From: Helicostylum pulchrum
Lineage: Eukaryota > Mucoromycota > Mucoromycetes > Mucorales > Mucoraceae
Reading direction: 5' to 3'
NCBI GenBank assembly: GCA_025677825.1
Contig: JAIXMO010000010.1
Location: 248,001-312,000 of the forward strand
DNA: 64,000 bases
Both the position numbers and the translations under genes were made by a program. Below, piece by piece: positions 36,643 through 47,757 of this stretch. Under the pieces are notes generated by a model. It saw only the letters and a list, made by a program, of their open reading frames with translations, had not been told where the DNA came from and searched no databases. Position 1 is the stretch's first letter. Every line of letters starts with the position of its first letter.

Positions 36643-37894
36643 TTATTTGCCCTTGTTCATAATAATTGGTTTTAATACAGACATAACCATCATCATCGAT
36701 TCTTCTAAACGAACAGTTCTTGTACCACTCTTTGCATTAGGATCAATAAATAAATCAAATAATTCTGCTGCGTCTTCTCCTCCAACCTTTAAATCTTGAT
36801 CTGCTTCAATAGCTTCTTGTAATCCACCCACAGGTCCACCAAAAGCGATCAATAAATGTCTATTTTTTGTTTAGTTTCTTTTTTTTTTAAAAAGTAATAA
36901 ATGACACTTACTCGAAAGGCTTGATCTTATTTTCAATATCACAGTTATACATATCTTCTCCATCACGATCACTAACACCAATGGAATAATCATATCCATC
37001 TTCATAAGGACACTCCGTCATGACACGCGAGAACGAAGAAGCCAAACGAATATTGTACCCCCAATAAAGCCCGTTCTTTTCACGAGGTACTTTAGGGCTG
37101 ACTACATTAGCAGCAATGGGTTTTTGCCCTTTACGAGTATCAGCAGCAGAGATGGCTTCACTTAACTCGACCGTAACACGTACACCAGCTTGCACAGCAC
37201 GATCAATACGAGCACGTCTAAACAACCCGATATCTACCAAGGTGCTGTCTGTCTCACCTGTCTTATCCAATGTGACACCTTCACGGTAGTTGGTGATCTC
37301 TTCCATACCAGGATGGTGAGGTACGTCCAAAGGAGGTAATAAACCTGCAAACTTTAAATCGGGACTGATAGGCACCAATTGCTTACGAAGGTATTGAGGG
37401 GTTTCCATATACTGAAATACACGAGCAAGAAATAAGTTGGGGTTGATCTTGGATTGTGTCGTTTGAACTTTATCTTCGTAAACAACAATTTCATCCACTG
37501 AGAAAATAACAAGAGCTCTAGCGATCTATCCGAAATAGTTCCTTTTTAGATACATTATAACTTATGTTATTATATCTCTTTTTTATTTTATTTTACCTGT
37601 CCAGCGAGAATAGTCTTCATTTCAATGGTAGGTGCGCTATCAATAATACTACTAGGAATAGCTAAACTGGTGGTATACTTTCTAGGCTTACAAGATAAAA
37701 TCTCTTTGGATTTTTTGACGTCTTGTGTTGGCATATATCGTTTAGCAGGTCTTTCCTTTCCATAGTCAGGTCCCGAAGGTTCCTTGTTTTCAAAGTTACG
37801 CTTCTTGCGCTATATTCGTACTATGTTAGCTTAAATATTCTTTTTTTTTTTTTATCGAGATCTGTTACTTTACCGATCTATAAAAATCAACCAT
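36643..37894 (-). CDS. SPOUT1: SPOUT1/C9orf114-type putative RNA methyltransferase
   Basis: Four exons (37874-37894, 37597-37809, 36912-37525, 36643-36859) give 354 residues. The family has an alpha/beta-knot (SPOUT) methyltransferase fold; human SPOUT1 (CENP-32) is needed for spindle integrity. Matching phrases are TSLAIPSSIID, LAGQIARALVIFSVDEIVVY, QYLRKQLVPISPDLKFAGLLPPLD, PHH, KNGLYWGYNIRLASS, EDGYDYSIGVSDRG-type (here SDRDG) and LIAFGGPVGGL...FDLFID. The last block, which forms the knot and the S-adenosylmethionine pocket, is intact. The first exon is only 21 nt. The length is close to human SPOUT1. Convergent with the APSES gene: the two stop codons are 36 bases apart. Confidence 0.93.
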
Positions 37895-38825
37895 TGTAAA
37901 TTGTGTTGTATGAAGTGAAAAAAAAAAAAAAAAAAAAAATTCAAGTTGTTCTCTCCGATAAGAAACATGAAATTTCTGTGGCTTTTTTTTTTCGTTTTTG
38001 GTTATTTTAATGAACGCTCGCATAAACCGTAAATTTTACGATTCGTAGGTCCAAGTGTTTCTTTATCTTGTAACTTTTGACGTTTACTCATCAATTGGTA
38101 ACTTTATACACGATAAAAATAAAATTACAAATTGATAGGTGAATTGGTGTTACAAATAAATACTTTTCAGAATTAATCCACTTACACTGTAAAGCAATTC
38201 GATCTTTTCAACAAAAGGAAAACTTACCGAGTTGCAGTCAACGAGAATTGTTGAAGGTACGACCGAAGACAAGGGTGAGAATGCGGTAACAAACTACCCT
38301 TCTACGAACTTTAGTTACTAGCGTTCTTTTTTTTTTGGTATACTTGTTTATCATTTCGTTATATATTCCCTCCCTAAGACACATTTATCAAAAGACTTGG
38401 ATTTGCCCAACTTTTGAAGGTATAAAAGGGGTAATTGTTATTACTGATATAAAAAAAAAGTATATATAGTAGCCGTAGATAATAGTACATGCCTAAATTA
38501 CTTGACACTTTTTTCATTATTTTTATTGTTACTTTTTATTTATACCTAGTTAGACTAACTTTTTTTTTTTTATCAAAACATGTACTAGCACACACATATA
38601 TAAAAGGTATAAACAGATAATATTTTTGGTGTTAAGGGTAAAGCACGCTAAATGAATGCTTGGGAGAATAAAATATAAACTGGATAATGATAATCCTTAT
38701 TCAGACAAAATTTTACTAATTAAGTAGCGTATAAATATAAATATTGATTTGATTTTAACCTTTTCATTATCATTATCATTTTCTTCCTTTCTTTCTTTCT
38801 CTCTCTCTCCCTCTCTCTCTAAAAA
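37895..38825. other. Divergent promoter region between SPOUT1 and the Sel1 gene
   Basis: This 0.93 kb AT-rich gap has no gene. Features: a 20-base A-run just upstream of SPOUT1 (about 37919-37939), short T-runs, and a pyrimidine tract of CTTTCTTT and CTCTCT units (38780-38820) ending a few bases before the Sel1-gene ATG, typical of fungal leaders. Confidence 0.5.
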
Positions 38826-40064
38826 ATGAAAATTACTTACAGCAACTACCTTAAAACGACCCGACTAAATAAAAACAGCAACTACGATACGAGTTCCATA
38901 CACCCTTCAGACAAAAGTCTATTTCGAGGCATTGAACTTATGAACAACGGAGACTACAAGAGTGCTGTCAATTACTTTGAAGAATCAGCGAAATACAATA
39001 ACGAATGTGCTCAATTACTATCTGCCTCTATATATTATATGGGATTCGCAGTGGAAAGAGATCCAAAACGAGCCATGTATCTGTTTAAAAAGACTGCGAT
39101 TGCATGGGGAAACAAAATAGCACAATACTACGTCGGTATCATGTACAGAGACGGAGACGGTGTTAAACAAAACAGCGAAGCGTCTATTAAATGGCTTACA
39201 CTATCAGCAAATCATGGCTGGTGCGATGCACTAGTCAACTTGGGATACATGTATCAAAACGGCATCTGCGCTAAAAAAGATTTCAACAAAGCTTTATACT
39301 ATTACAAAAAGGCATTGCTGGTGAAAACTGAATCCGCCGACGACTGCTTGTTCTTATTTGGCATCAAAGACTTTAAAATTAATTACGATAGTAAAGAGAT
39401 ATTCCTGTATCGGTTATCAGAGACAGTCAACAGGATGAACGGGTGTCCGAGTCCTTTACATACAGCGCAATCATACGACCAACAATTTCCTACAAAGCAA
39501 AAGTTTTATGAAATTAATTTTTGGCATACTATCTGTAAAGAACAGCATCATCACGTACTTGTTCGATCTTTAGTTGGTGAACTTTACTTTTACGGACACG
39601 GCAAGTTTAGAAAGAATCACGCAAAGGCAAAAATTTGGTTTGAAAAGGCTGCAAAGAATGGTAGTGCCAATGGACAACTATTTCTGGGCTCCCTTTACCA
39701 GGACCAAGAGAATTACCAGGAAGCATTGATATGGTATACTATGGCAAGGAAAAATGGTAGCAGAGAAGCAATATATAAATTGGCGGAATACTATTACCAC
39801 GTTGAAAAAGATTATATCAAGGCAAAGTATTATTGTGAACTTGTACTGGAGCGAACAGACGGACATGGTCAAGCGTATAATATGATGGGAGATATATACT
39901 CTACTGGAAACCAAGAGATTAAATTAAATAACGACAAAGCCATACATTACTATTCAAAAGCAATAGATCATGGATGCGATAAAGGTGTTACACGTATTAC
40001 ACTTTTATGCCGAAAAACCAAGCGGGGGATATTTAAAAAAAACAAGGACGGAATGATTCGTTAA
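38826..40064 (+). CDS. Sel1-like repeat (TPR-type) protein
   Basis: A single exon encodes 412 residues with no intron. Sel1-like repeats, helical hairpins of ~36 residues with a G-x-Y-x-x-G core and A-x-x-W/Y-F/Y-x-K-A, run throughout. Examples are YKSAVNYFEESAKY, ASIYYMGFAVERDPKRAMYLFKKTA, VGIMYRDGDGVKQNSEASIKWL, LGYMYQNGICAKKDFNKALYYYKKA, VGELYFYGHGKFRKNHAKAKIWFEKAA and MMGDIYSTGNQEIKLNNDKAIHYYSKA. At least eight repeats are visible, with a less regular insertion near residues 175-240. Such proteins are scaffolds, for example in ER-associated degradation (Hrd3) or chitin synthase activation (Skt5). No signal peptide or membrane span is present, so the partner is unknown. Mucoromycota carry many of these genes. 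Confidence 0.88.
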   Translation: MKITYSNYLKTTRLNKNSNYDTSSIHPSDKSLFRGIELMNNGDYKSAVNYFEESAKYNNECAQLLSASIYYMGFAVERDPKRAMYLFKKTAIAWGNKIAQYYVGIMYRDGDGVKQNSEASIKWLTLSANHGWCDALVNLGYMYQNGICAKKDFNKALYYYKKALLVKTESADDCLFLFGIKDFKINYDSKEIFLYRLSETVNRMNGCPSPLHTAQSYDQQFPTKQKFYEINFWHTICKEQHHHVLVRSLVGELYFYGHGKFRKNHAKAKIWFEKAAKNGSANGQLFLGSLYQDQENYQEALIWYTMARKNGSREAIYKLAEYYYHVEKDYIKAKYYCELVLERTDGHGQAYNMMGDIYSTGNQEIKLNNDKAIHYYSKAIDHGCDKGVTRITLLCRKTKRGIFKKNKDGMIR

Positions 40065-40514
40065 TAAACTAAATTATCTTTCATTGTTTAACTACCATCT
40101 GTATTAAATTACATTTCTTAGTTAACTACCTTTATGAATATTCATTGTTGATACACACGTCCCAAAAGAATATACATATAACCTTTAGTATATCTAAACA
40201 TTTACTTTATATTATCCTCTCTCCCTTTCATATCAATCTCTTCATATATTAAACGGGTACTGCCATATCTAAGTGATATATATTATTTATGTTGGTGAAA
40301 AGGGTTTCACGTTGAATAAATAATAGAATAAATAATAAATCTTTTTGGGATATTGTCAGGTTGTTTTAATAAATAGTAACACAATCGGTTATAACATAAA
40401 TTGGCAGGTCGCTAACTTAGGTATGAGAATAACAAGTTAGCAATTGTCATTTAAATACAAAGCAGTAAGTAAATAGTAATCAAAAAGGCGTAAATATATA
40501 GCTTGTATATATCA

Positions 40515-40676
40515 CTAAGCACCAGAAAGAACAGCATGCAAGCTTTGAATAAACCAGTTACGGTATAGTGACATACATGTACCACCCATAAGAATATATA
40601 CTCTACTTTTATCGCCATTATGACGTAAACTACCGAGTTGATCTACACGACCACGAGCTCGCTCATATGGGTCATC
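40515..40676 (-). pseudogene. Orphan last-exon-like fragment of an unrecognised gene
   Basis: On the minus strand a TTTAG acceptor at 40677-40681 opens a 53-codon frame ending in TAG at 40515-40517. It begins [15 protein letters not shown] and continues [18 protein letters not shown], then [18 protein letters not shown]. Composition and codon use look genuine, but no upstream exon can be joined. The nearest candidate piece (about 40747-40785) meets stops in the required phase, and 160 bases further upstream the transposon begins. I do not recognise the family. Confidence 0.45.
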
Positions 40677-40844
40677 CTAAATTACACGAAAAAAATAATT
40701 AATTTCTCGGGTTATCAGTGTCGTAGTAGCTCTTGTTTAGACCTGAGATCTCGTGTATTACTATAGTTTCCTTCAGCTACAAAAAAGCGCTACGTAAAAA
40801 AAAAGGATCTTTAGTAGTCGCTGCACATCTTTAATTTTCTTATA

Positions 40845-41867
40845 CAGTCCGGCTGGTGGATATTGTCGGTTACAAAAAAAGTTATTGTCGGTCACAGAAA
40901 AATGAAATTGTCAGCTGCAAAAAGTCAAATTGGCGGTTAATAAAAATACAATCGTCGAAAGACAAGATTTAATTTGTCGGTTAATGCAAAGATAAGTAAC
41001 TTTAGTATAGTCATTGGCATCTCTATGTTTCATTGGATTAAATAAAAATTATAATTGATAGTAGATAATGCTATCACAGTAGTCAAATAGAAAATATTCA
41101 CTAATAAACATTTATCACACAGTCAATGCAGTTTTACATTGACGTTGGGCCAATCTATATCTATATCGAATGAATTCGGTCTTTCGTTAAAGTTGCGTTA
41201 GTAGCATACTATTGACAGTAATACTTTATTCTATTTTACCTAAAATAAAGGGCTCAATTCACAATCTCGTTAATTCTACTGATTTTTGTTTTTATAATTT
41301 TTTATTTTCTGTGATCTGTATCTCAGATTCTTTGCTTACTACACTCCTTAAGCAACCGACTAGCATTTTATAGGCGCATGTCCATTGAAACTGAGGATGA
41401 TACATTATGGTTATGGGCACTCATCAATAGTCATCTTCCGTCACCTGCTCCTACTCAAAGTTTAATAATAGAGGGTACTTGTATTGGAACAGCCAACTTT
41501 CTTACAGAAAACAGTTTGGTAATCACTCCTTTTTATATATTGCTTAATAAATCTGCTACATTATTAGACATTACTTTTAAACGTCAATGTAAAACTGCAT
41601 TGACTGTGTGATAAATGTTTATTAGTGAATATTTTCTATTTGACTACTGTGATAGCATTATCTACTATCAATTATAATTTTTATTTAATCCAATGAAACA
41701 TAGAGATGCCAATGACTATACTAAAGTTACTTATCTTTGCATTAACCGACAAATTAAATCTTGTCTTCCGACGATTGTATTTTTATTAACCGCCAATTTG
41801 ACTTTTTGCAGCTGACAATTTCATTTTTCTGTGGCCTCGTAACCGACAATATCCACCGGCCGGACTG
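40845..41867. mobile_element. Foldback DNA transposon with ~290 bp terminal inverted repeats, TA target duplication
   Basis: The left arm 40845-41146 and right arm 41580-41867 are reverse complements. Over the inner ~250 bases I see one substitution. The outer part differs by a ~15-base indel and a few changes. The termini are CAGTCCGG...CCGGACTG, flanked by TA on both sides (40843-40844, 41868-41869). CAGT ends plus a TA duplication fit the Tc1/mariner-pogo superfamily. The arms carry repeated TGTCGGTTA-like subterminal motifs. No transposase is encoded, so the element is non-autonomous. The near-identity of the arms suggests recent activity or gene conversion. The internal ~430 bases carry one small ORF. 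Confidence 0.92.
41378..41611 (+). CDS. Small ORF inside the foldback element, unknown product
   Basis: This is a 77-codon frame that starts in the unique centre and ends inside the right inverted repeat. It reads MSIETEDDTLWLWALINSHL, then a Pro/Ser segment and a hydrophobic middle (SLIIEGTCIGTANFL). There is no similarity I recognise and no nucleic-acid-binding or DDE motif. It may be captured host sequence or chance. It would not supply transposition activity. Confidence 0.25.
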   Translation: MSIETEDDTLWLWALINSHLPSPAPTQSLIIEGTCIGTANFLTENSLVITPFYILLNKSATLLDITFKRQCKTALTV

Positions 41868-42311
41868 TATCACCAAGTGACATAGTGTTTTAAAGTGACT
41901 TGCATTGCATCGTTATGGATTTTATGAGGTATGACTGTGTGTTGAGGCAAAATGCGTCTATCAAAAAGGAGCCTTTCCCGACGAGCGTTTGTTTACACTT
42001 GTGACGTTTGTTACACTTGGCAACTCTAATTATATTCTGAAACGTTGTTACAGGTTATATACGCACTGATGGATTAAAAGGGGGTGATTCTTTTTTATCG
42101 CTAAAATATCACAAGCTGCTGTTTAGAAAAGTTTTTTTGTATTACTTTTGTATACCCCCGCAACAACCACTCACATCAGCATGATTTTAGTTGTTTGAGC
42201 GGCGCTGTTTGTTTCGACGTCATTGTGCCCTGAGACAACATTATAAAAAAAAAAAAAGCAAAACACCGTTTTTTTTTTACTTCTCTTTTTTTCTTTTATA
42301 TAAAAAAATAA

Positions 42312-44837
42312 ATGGATTTTACACCGAAACAACTGCACTACTTTAAAAGAGAGCTAATCTCGTACCAACTAGAGAGTGAAATCAATAAACTTATCAGCAG
42401 CCCTGATATTGCTACACTCCTTGATATTTCAGAAGAAGACATCAAGCGAGAGTTTCCTTTCCTCCGTTACATCTTTACCAACATCGTGATTGAATTTCCT
42501 TTACTCAAGCATACCTGTGATACGGACTTTTGGACCAAATGCAAAGTGTTCTTGAACGAGTTTAATAAAGTGCAACTGGACTCGTATTTTGCACCTCGTG
42601 ATACAGAAGGTTCGTTACAGAGAAAGGCGATTAAACACAAGGTTCAAAAATCGCTTGTGTTTGCATTTTGTGCTAGTATCAAGACATTTCAAGGTAACGA
42701 AGAGAGTATTCGAGTCACGAATTTATCTCAGTTGACAGAAGAAGGACAGGAGCAACAACAGCCGCAACAACAACAAAAATCCTGTTTAAATGTAAATATT
42801 GTTACGGTAAGGGAGATTAGGGAAAAAAAGACGTTACGTGAATTATCACATGCAGAGTTTTTGATCGAGACCTATTTACCGAACCAAAAAGACGCTATTT
42901 ATGTCGCAAGACGTCATGGTGATTTTAGACGGCTCCGTGATGACTTAAAGCAAGAGTTTAAAAATCTCGATATACCCCCAGTACCTTCCAAGTCTGCCAA
43001 CTCCACCCATCAGCACGGGTATCGTGAAAACGATCGATTATTATTACGTGCTTGGTTACATCAAATTGTAGGCGAAAAGGAAAACATGAGTAAATCTCAG
43101 CATTTGATCTCCACCTCACAGCCAGTAACACTGTTCTTGTCACAAAACCCAATTACATTTACAGTAGAAGAAGAAAAGGATTGCTTGCAACGTGAGAGGT
43201 TTGATCAAGAGAGGTTAATGGAACAACAAAAGTTTAAACAAGAGTTGGATAGAAGAGTGTTCGAGTTGACAGAGACGCTGGATGAATTAAAGAAGCAAAT
43301 TATTGAACCGGGGGGATTAATACATGTATTTCAAGTCATTAAATCAACAAGAGATTTAAAGGATTTACCCATGTCTTTAAAAAAAGTATTTGAGTGGGGA
43401 CGTATCAAGTAAAGTTTTTTTTTTTTAGTTGGTAGCTTAGTGATACGTTATACTAACCTTTTTTATGTGTAGTTTCGCTTTTGCTTTACATAAACAGTTT
43501 GTTACTTCAGATATCGCTTCTGAAAACTTGAATAATCTATGTCGTACACACGCTTTAATTCCTTACAAAACCATGGCTGTTATACTCAAGTTTTCTAACC
43601 CAATGTCTATGGTAAAAGGTATTCTCGATCTATTTTTAGCACAACCCTTTGGAGGCAGAAGTTTATTTCAGAGGTAAGCGTCATATATGGACACATACAT
43701 AAAGATAACTAGTAGCTAATATATTATACAATCAGAATCATCATTTCAAATATGAACGAAGAATCAAAATCGTTTCAAAAAGACATTGAATTCCTTGAAT
43801 CCAAAATCCAAGACAAGATGGTGTGTAAAAAGCTTTACCACGCAGTTCGAACCATTGTACCCGAAAACGATAAATTTAGAGACGGAGACTCTGATATGAT
43901 GGAAGTACTTTCCTTGCTTGAAAACGACACGATTGAACCAGTTCTTGACGACCAACAAAAGTCCCGTATTATCAGCAGTAAAAGACTATTAAAGAGAACG
44001 ATTCGATTATGGGAGCTATACGCACGTCAGTATGAACAAGAGCTCATGATGAACCTCGTATTCCAAGGTGTCACTGGCGAATTACTAAAAGAATTTATAG
44101 CCGTGTTCTATCAACCATTGGCTGAGGTATACAAGGCGGCAGATATTGGTACCACCATACGTCATGTGTCCACCTTCCTGGACGATTTGGTGCAAGTGAT
44201 TAAACAAGACAAAGAAGGCTACAACGTCTCCGACACCATTCAACTATTTATTGATCTTGTCGAGCGACACGAACAACATTTTTATGATTTTGTACATAAC
44301 GTGCACAGTCAAGAGGCATCTAAAGTATTTGATGAATTAATTCAATACGTAGACAAATTATTTACTTTCTTTGCACACGGTATACCTGGCAAGATTGATA
44401 TGAACCACTGCGTAGAAAAAGCGGGGTATGAGTCTAGAACAGACGTAAAATTATTAGAGGATGAAATCAATTCAGTTTGTGAGTATAGATACAGACAAAA
44501 GATGTATCATTTTGAAAGAACTCGTCGTAAATTGATGGTGCAACAACAACAAAGAGACGAGATATTTAATTATATACCTAAAAGTAGTGAAATGATGGGT
44601 GTATTAGAAGATTTTGAAGAATTTGAGTATAATCAAACACACAGTAATAGTAGTAATAGTAGTAATAGTAGCAGTGAAGACGATGAAGATGATGATGACT
44701 TATCTACTATACCTTCCAGAAGAAGTAGTAAAAGTAGTGGTAGTCATGTATCTCATAAAGAACTAGACAAACCTCAATTAAATATGATACCTAAAATAGT
44801 ACCATTCTTTGTAAATGATATTATCGACATAATGTAA
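42312..44837 (+). CDS. PX-domain protein with PXB/DUF3818-type regions (yeast YPR097W/Lec1-like)
   Basis: Three exons (42312-43408, 43473-43673, 43736-44837) encode 799 residues. The N-terminal ~130 residues form a helical PX-associated region (ELISYQLESEINKLISSP...). The PX domain follows at about 165-285, with HAEFLIETYLPNQKDAIYVARRHGDFRRLRDDLKQEF. The R-R-[HY]-x-[DE]-F phosphoinositide-binding signature is present and the Pro-rich loop reads IPPVPSK. The large C-terminal helical region (about 330-690) matches the fungal DUF3818-type domain. A Ser-rich acidic stretch (NSSNSSSEDDEDDDD) and a Ser/Lys patch end the protein. The protein should bind endosomal or vacuolar membranes and may act in lipid transport. 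The stop codon is 36 bases from the stop of the convergent Myb gene. Confidence 0.85.
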
Positions 44838-44873
44838 TTTATTCTTATTAAATAAAACATATTGAAAAAATAA

Positions 44874-45803
44874 CTACCACCCTTGGGTACCAGATTTGTT
44901 TGCACCACGTATCATTAAATCTCTTAATACTTGCCACCTTTTTTCACATACATTAGCAGAATGTCTACCACGTAATTTTAAAGCGGCTTCTTGCCATCTG
45001 CAGCCACTTAATCGTGTCAGGACATGGGCCATCAATATCTTGTCATCTTCTATTGTCCAAGTTTCATATCCTTTAATGATATCATAGTTTTGCTGTGGAG
45101 AAGAATCACTTAGAGGTGGAGAATGTATTAAGTCTCTGTCAATATCCATGCTTTCAGTGTAACTTGATTCTTGTTGTTGTTGTTGTTGCAGAGACGTATC
45201 GCGTGGTGGAGTAGGTAGACGCCATTTATCGTGTTGCACGAATAATGCTTCCTAATCATTTTGTATTTGTATTATTATTTTTTTGTAAAGGAGATTTAAT
45301 TTTTTCATACTTCTTCTTTCTCAGGTTGTTGTGCCTTGTTTAATACATAGGCTATTAAATCTTTTGCAGAAGGTCTTCTGGCTTTAATTTTTTCTTTTAA
45401 CGTAGGTTTAGGCGTAGGTTTCTATTGGTTTGTTAGAACAAAGATGATATTTTTTTTGTATACATATTGCTTACTGATAATTCATCCTCGCTATCTATCA
45501 AATTTCCTTCACCATCATATTCAACTACTGGTTTTAACTTTTCTATTGTTTTTTTGCAAGTAGTATTAATACACATATACAAGTAATATATAGCCTATGA
45601 GTTGTACCTTTCTTGCTCATTTTTCTGGGAATGGAGGGTGAACCTGTTTTTTGGAAATTTAAAATGATGCGACGCACACTAGGTTGGTTCACTCCACACA
45701 TGCGAGCTATTTTCTTATCTGTAGCTCCAGCTTGGTGAGCTCCAATTATTAACCACCGTTTCGCTTCATTATTCTCAATAGATGTTATACTGTTGCCATG
45801 CAT
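44874..45803 (-). CDS. Transposase-like HTH plus Myb/SANT domain protein
   Basis: Four exons (45608-45803, 45475-45542, 45311-45421, 44874-45251) give 250 residues. The N-terminal ~55 residues are a helix-turn-helix of the Tc1/IS630 homeodomain-like type (AHQAGATDKKIARMCGVNQPS, then RRIILNFQKTGSPS). The middle is charged and Pro/Lys-rich. Near residue 195 is one Myb/SANT repeat (ETWTIEDDKILMAHVLTR, then WQEAALKLRGRHSANVCEKRWQVL) with the regularly spaced Trp residues. Both ends are therefore predicted DNA binders, making a likely transcription or chromatin factor. No transposase catalytic domain is present, so the N-terminus looks like a co-opted module or an unrelated homeodomain-like fold. 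All exon phases agree, so this is one gene rather than a fusion made by the annotation. Confidence 0.8.
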
Positions 45804-46072
45804 TTTTTTTTTATATATGTTCTGGCTTAAAAGTAGAGAGTGAGAGAGAAGGAAGGGAAAAAAGAAAAAGAAATGAGTTTGAATATTTTATACGTCGTGT
45901 AACACTAACAAAGCAGCCAATGACTGCAATGAATCCAACGTCATTACTTTTGTGTGCGAACACATGTGTTTTTTATTAAATTATGCTTTATTCACTCTAC
46001 AGTATTTACAAAAAAGAAGGAGGTGTGGTGGGGTGATAAGTTTTTTTTGTTGTTGTTTGTCGTTTGTAATGT

Positions 46073-46527
46073 TTATGTCTTGTCAGGTCTTTCAACAACG
46101 TTTTCAAGCTTATCACCAAGTTTAATAAATGTGTGACGCAAAACACGAGTATCAACTAAAAGCTTCTTTCCAAGTTCTTGAACAATAAGAGGATTAGCAT
46201 CAAAGTGCATAGCCCAATATCTAATTTTTTTTGTCAGTAACAGTGTCCTTTTTTACTCGCTCAAAAGTGTATGTTTACCTTCCATCAGTAAAGTATTCTT
46301 GATGTCTCTTAATTCTATGAGGAATCTTCATATCTCCCCAGTTGTCAAAACCACGAACAACACCACCACGGTTAAGAACTTGCTTTGCTGAAGTCTTTAA
46401 GAGATCCTTTAAATTGCTCTATTAAAAGAAAACGTCAATTAAAAACCTGAAAAAAAAATTCTGCTGTCCTCAATCGTACCTCAACAATGTTATGACGTGC
46501 AATACAAACAAGTTCGTAAAATGGCAT
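46073..46527 (-). CDS. MRP17: Mitochondrial small-subunit ribosomal protein bS6m
   Basis: Three exons (46480-46527, 46279-46418, 46073-46220) encode 111 residues. It begins MPFYELVCIARHN, has the family core GGVVRGFDNWGDMKIPHRIKRHQEYFTDGRYWAMHFDANP broken by an intron in GR, and ends with VLRHTFIKLGD. This is the S6 fold (ferredoxin-like) that sits on the platform of the mitochondrial small subunit. The length fits yeast Mrp17. The start codon is the only ATG before the conserved strand. It diverges from the secreted-protein gene over 240 bases. Confidence 0.93.
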
Positions 46528-46767
46528 CTTGATTAAACAAAAAAAGAGTGTAACGAAAAAAAAAAAAAAAAGAGTATATCCCTGACAGATGTTATCCCGG
46601 GGAGGGAGCTTTTTTTTTCTTTTTTTTTCTAAGGAACAAGTCACATACCTTTCGGACATTTAAAACGGAAGCTTCTTCATTTGCAGTTGCTTTCACAACA
46701 ATGCAAATAAAGCCAAAAAAAAAAAAAAAGTCTTTCTTCTTTTTATTCTTTTACCTTCTGCTTCAAA

Positions 46768-47513
46768 ATGTTGTCAATTATCTTGTTTTTCCTTGTTGCC
46801 TCAGTGTCATGTTTTCCATTTTCAAATATATTCCGTACGGGCTGTTTAGAACCTATTGAACAACAATTAAACATTGCACAGGGCTTAAAACCTGACCTAT
46901 TAAACACTACAGCAAACTTTGGTAACTTTTTTTTTTTTTGTGTTTTCTATCATACTTTTGATTAATTAAAAAAATAATATAATTAGGATACGTTTACCGT
47001 TTAGATACACCAACACTTCGGTTAGGTCCAGATATTACAGTACTTGATATGTCCGAGACTTATCCGTCTCAGGCCGCCGTCATCTTGTCTAGTATGTCAT
47101 ATAACGAATTTGATACGCGACTGGTATTGCGAGGCCAAATGAGTAAGCTTAATTGGTACCGACTCAACAGACTAGAGAAACTAGAGGGTACTTTAATGAC
47201 AATCCGCTTTGATACCTTTGCTCACAACACAAAAGACACGTGGTATACAAAGCTTGGTTCATCTCACGGAGGTATTACCGGTAGAGTATCTAACTTTGAT
47301 ATTCAACAAGAACAAGACGTTATGATTGAATTGATCCCTGAATCAAATACGTTTGGTGATGAATACTTGGAATTCAAAACTGCGGCAAGTAGTAGTAGCG
47401 TAAAACGTATTGACTGGACTGCCTCTGGTAAAAACGGGTGTAGAACCAACCGTCAAGTGAATAACAAAGGGGATCAGTTTGATCAAGTATTTGATAGCGC
47501 GGTTTTGCTATAA
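46768..47513 (+). CDS. Predicted secreted protein, unknown function
   Basis: Two exons (46768-46921, 46987-47513) give 226 residues. An N-terminal hydrophobic segment (MLSIILFFLVASVSCFPFS) is a clear signal peptide with a likely cut after VSC or FPFS. The rest is about 200 residues without membrane spans and with few Cys (one near the N-terminus, one near the C-terminus in GCRTNR). Segments such as YRLDTPTLRLGPDI and LVLRGQMSKLNWYRLN have beta-rich alternation, so a lectin-like or beta-sandwich fold is possible. I do not recognise the family. Secretion or a cell-wall location is inferred from the signal peptide only. Confidence 0.75.
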
Positions 47514-47757
47514 GACAAGTTATGTGGATTATGCATAACACTGATTCTTTTTGAAATTTTAATAATAATAAAAAAAAAGAAACATTTGTACATAAATAGA
47601 GCGTAGCTTGTTTATAATGTAAACAATGCACCTTTTTTTCTGCCTGTGTTGTACTCCCCGCCCAAAAAAATTATAGTCTATCAGCTCCCCCTCGGTAACG
47701 TATGTAAATGATAAACGAGTGAAATTTATTGCAGTTGTATGTAATATATGTATATAA

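Larger units (their letters stand above)
40065..42311. other. 2.2 kb gap holding a foldback transposon and orphan exon-like fragments
   Basis: From left to right: a degenerate T/A-rich repeat segment (about 40190-40270), a coding-like last exon on the minus strand (40515-40676), the 1.02 kb long-TIR element (40845-41867), and a minus-strand coding-like shred (about 41874-41975, RRILPQHTVIPHKIHNDAMQ). Then comes the promoter of the PX gene, with a T-rich leader just before 42312. The two coding-like pieces flanking the element lie on the same strand, which suggests the element sits inside a decayed gene. Confidence 0.5.
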
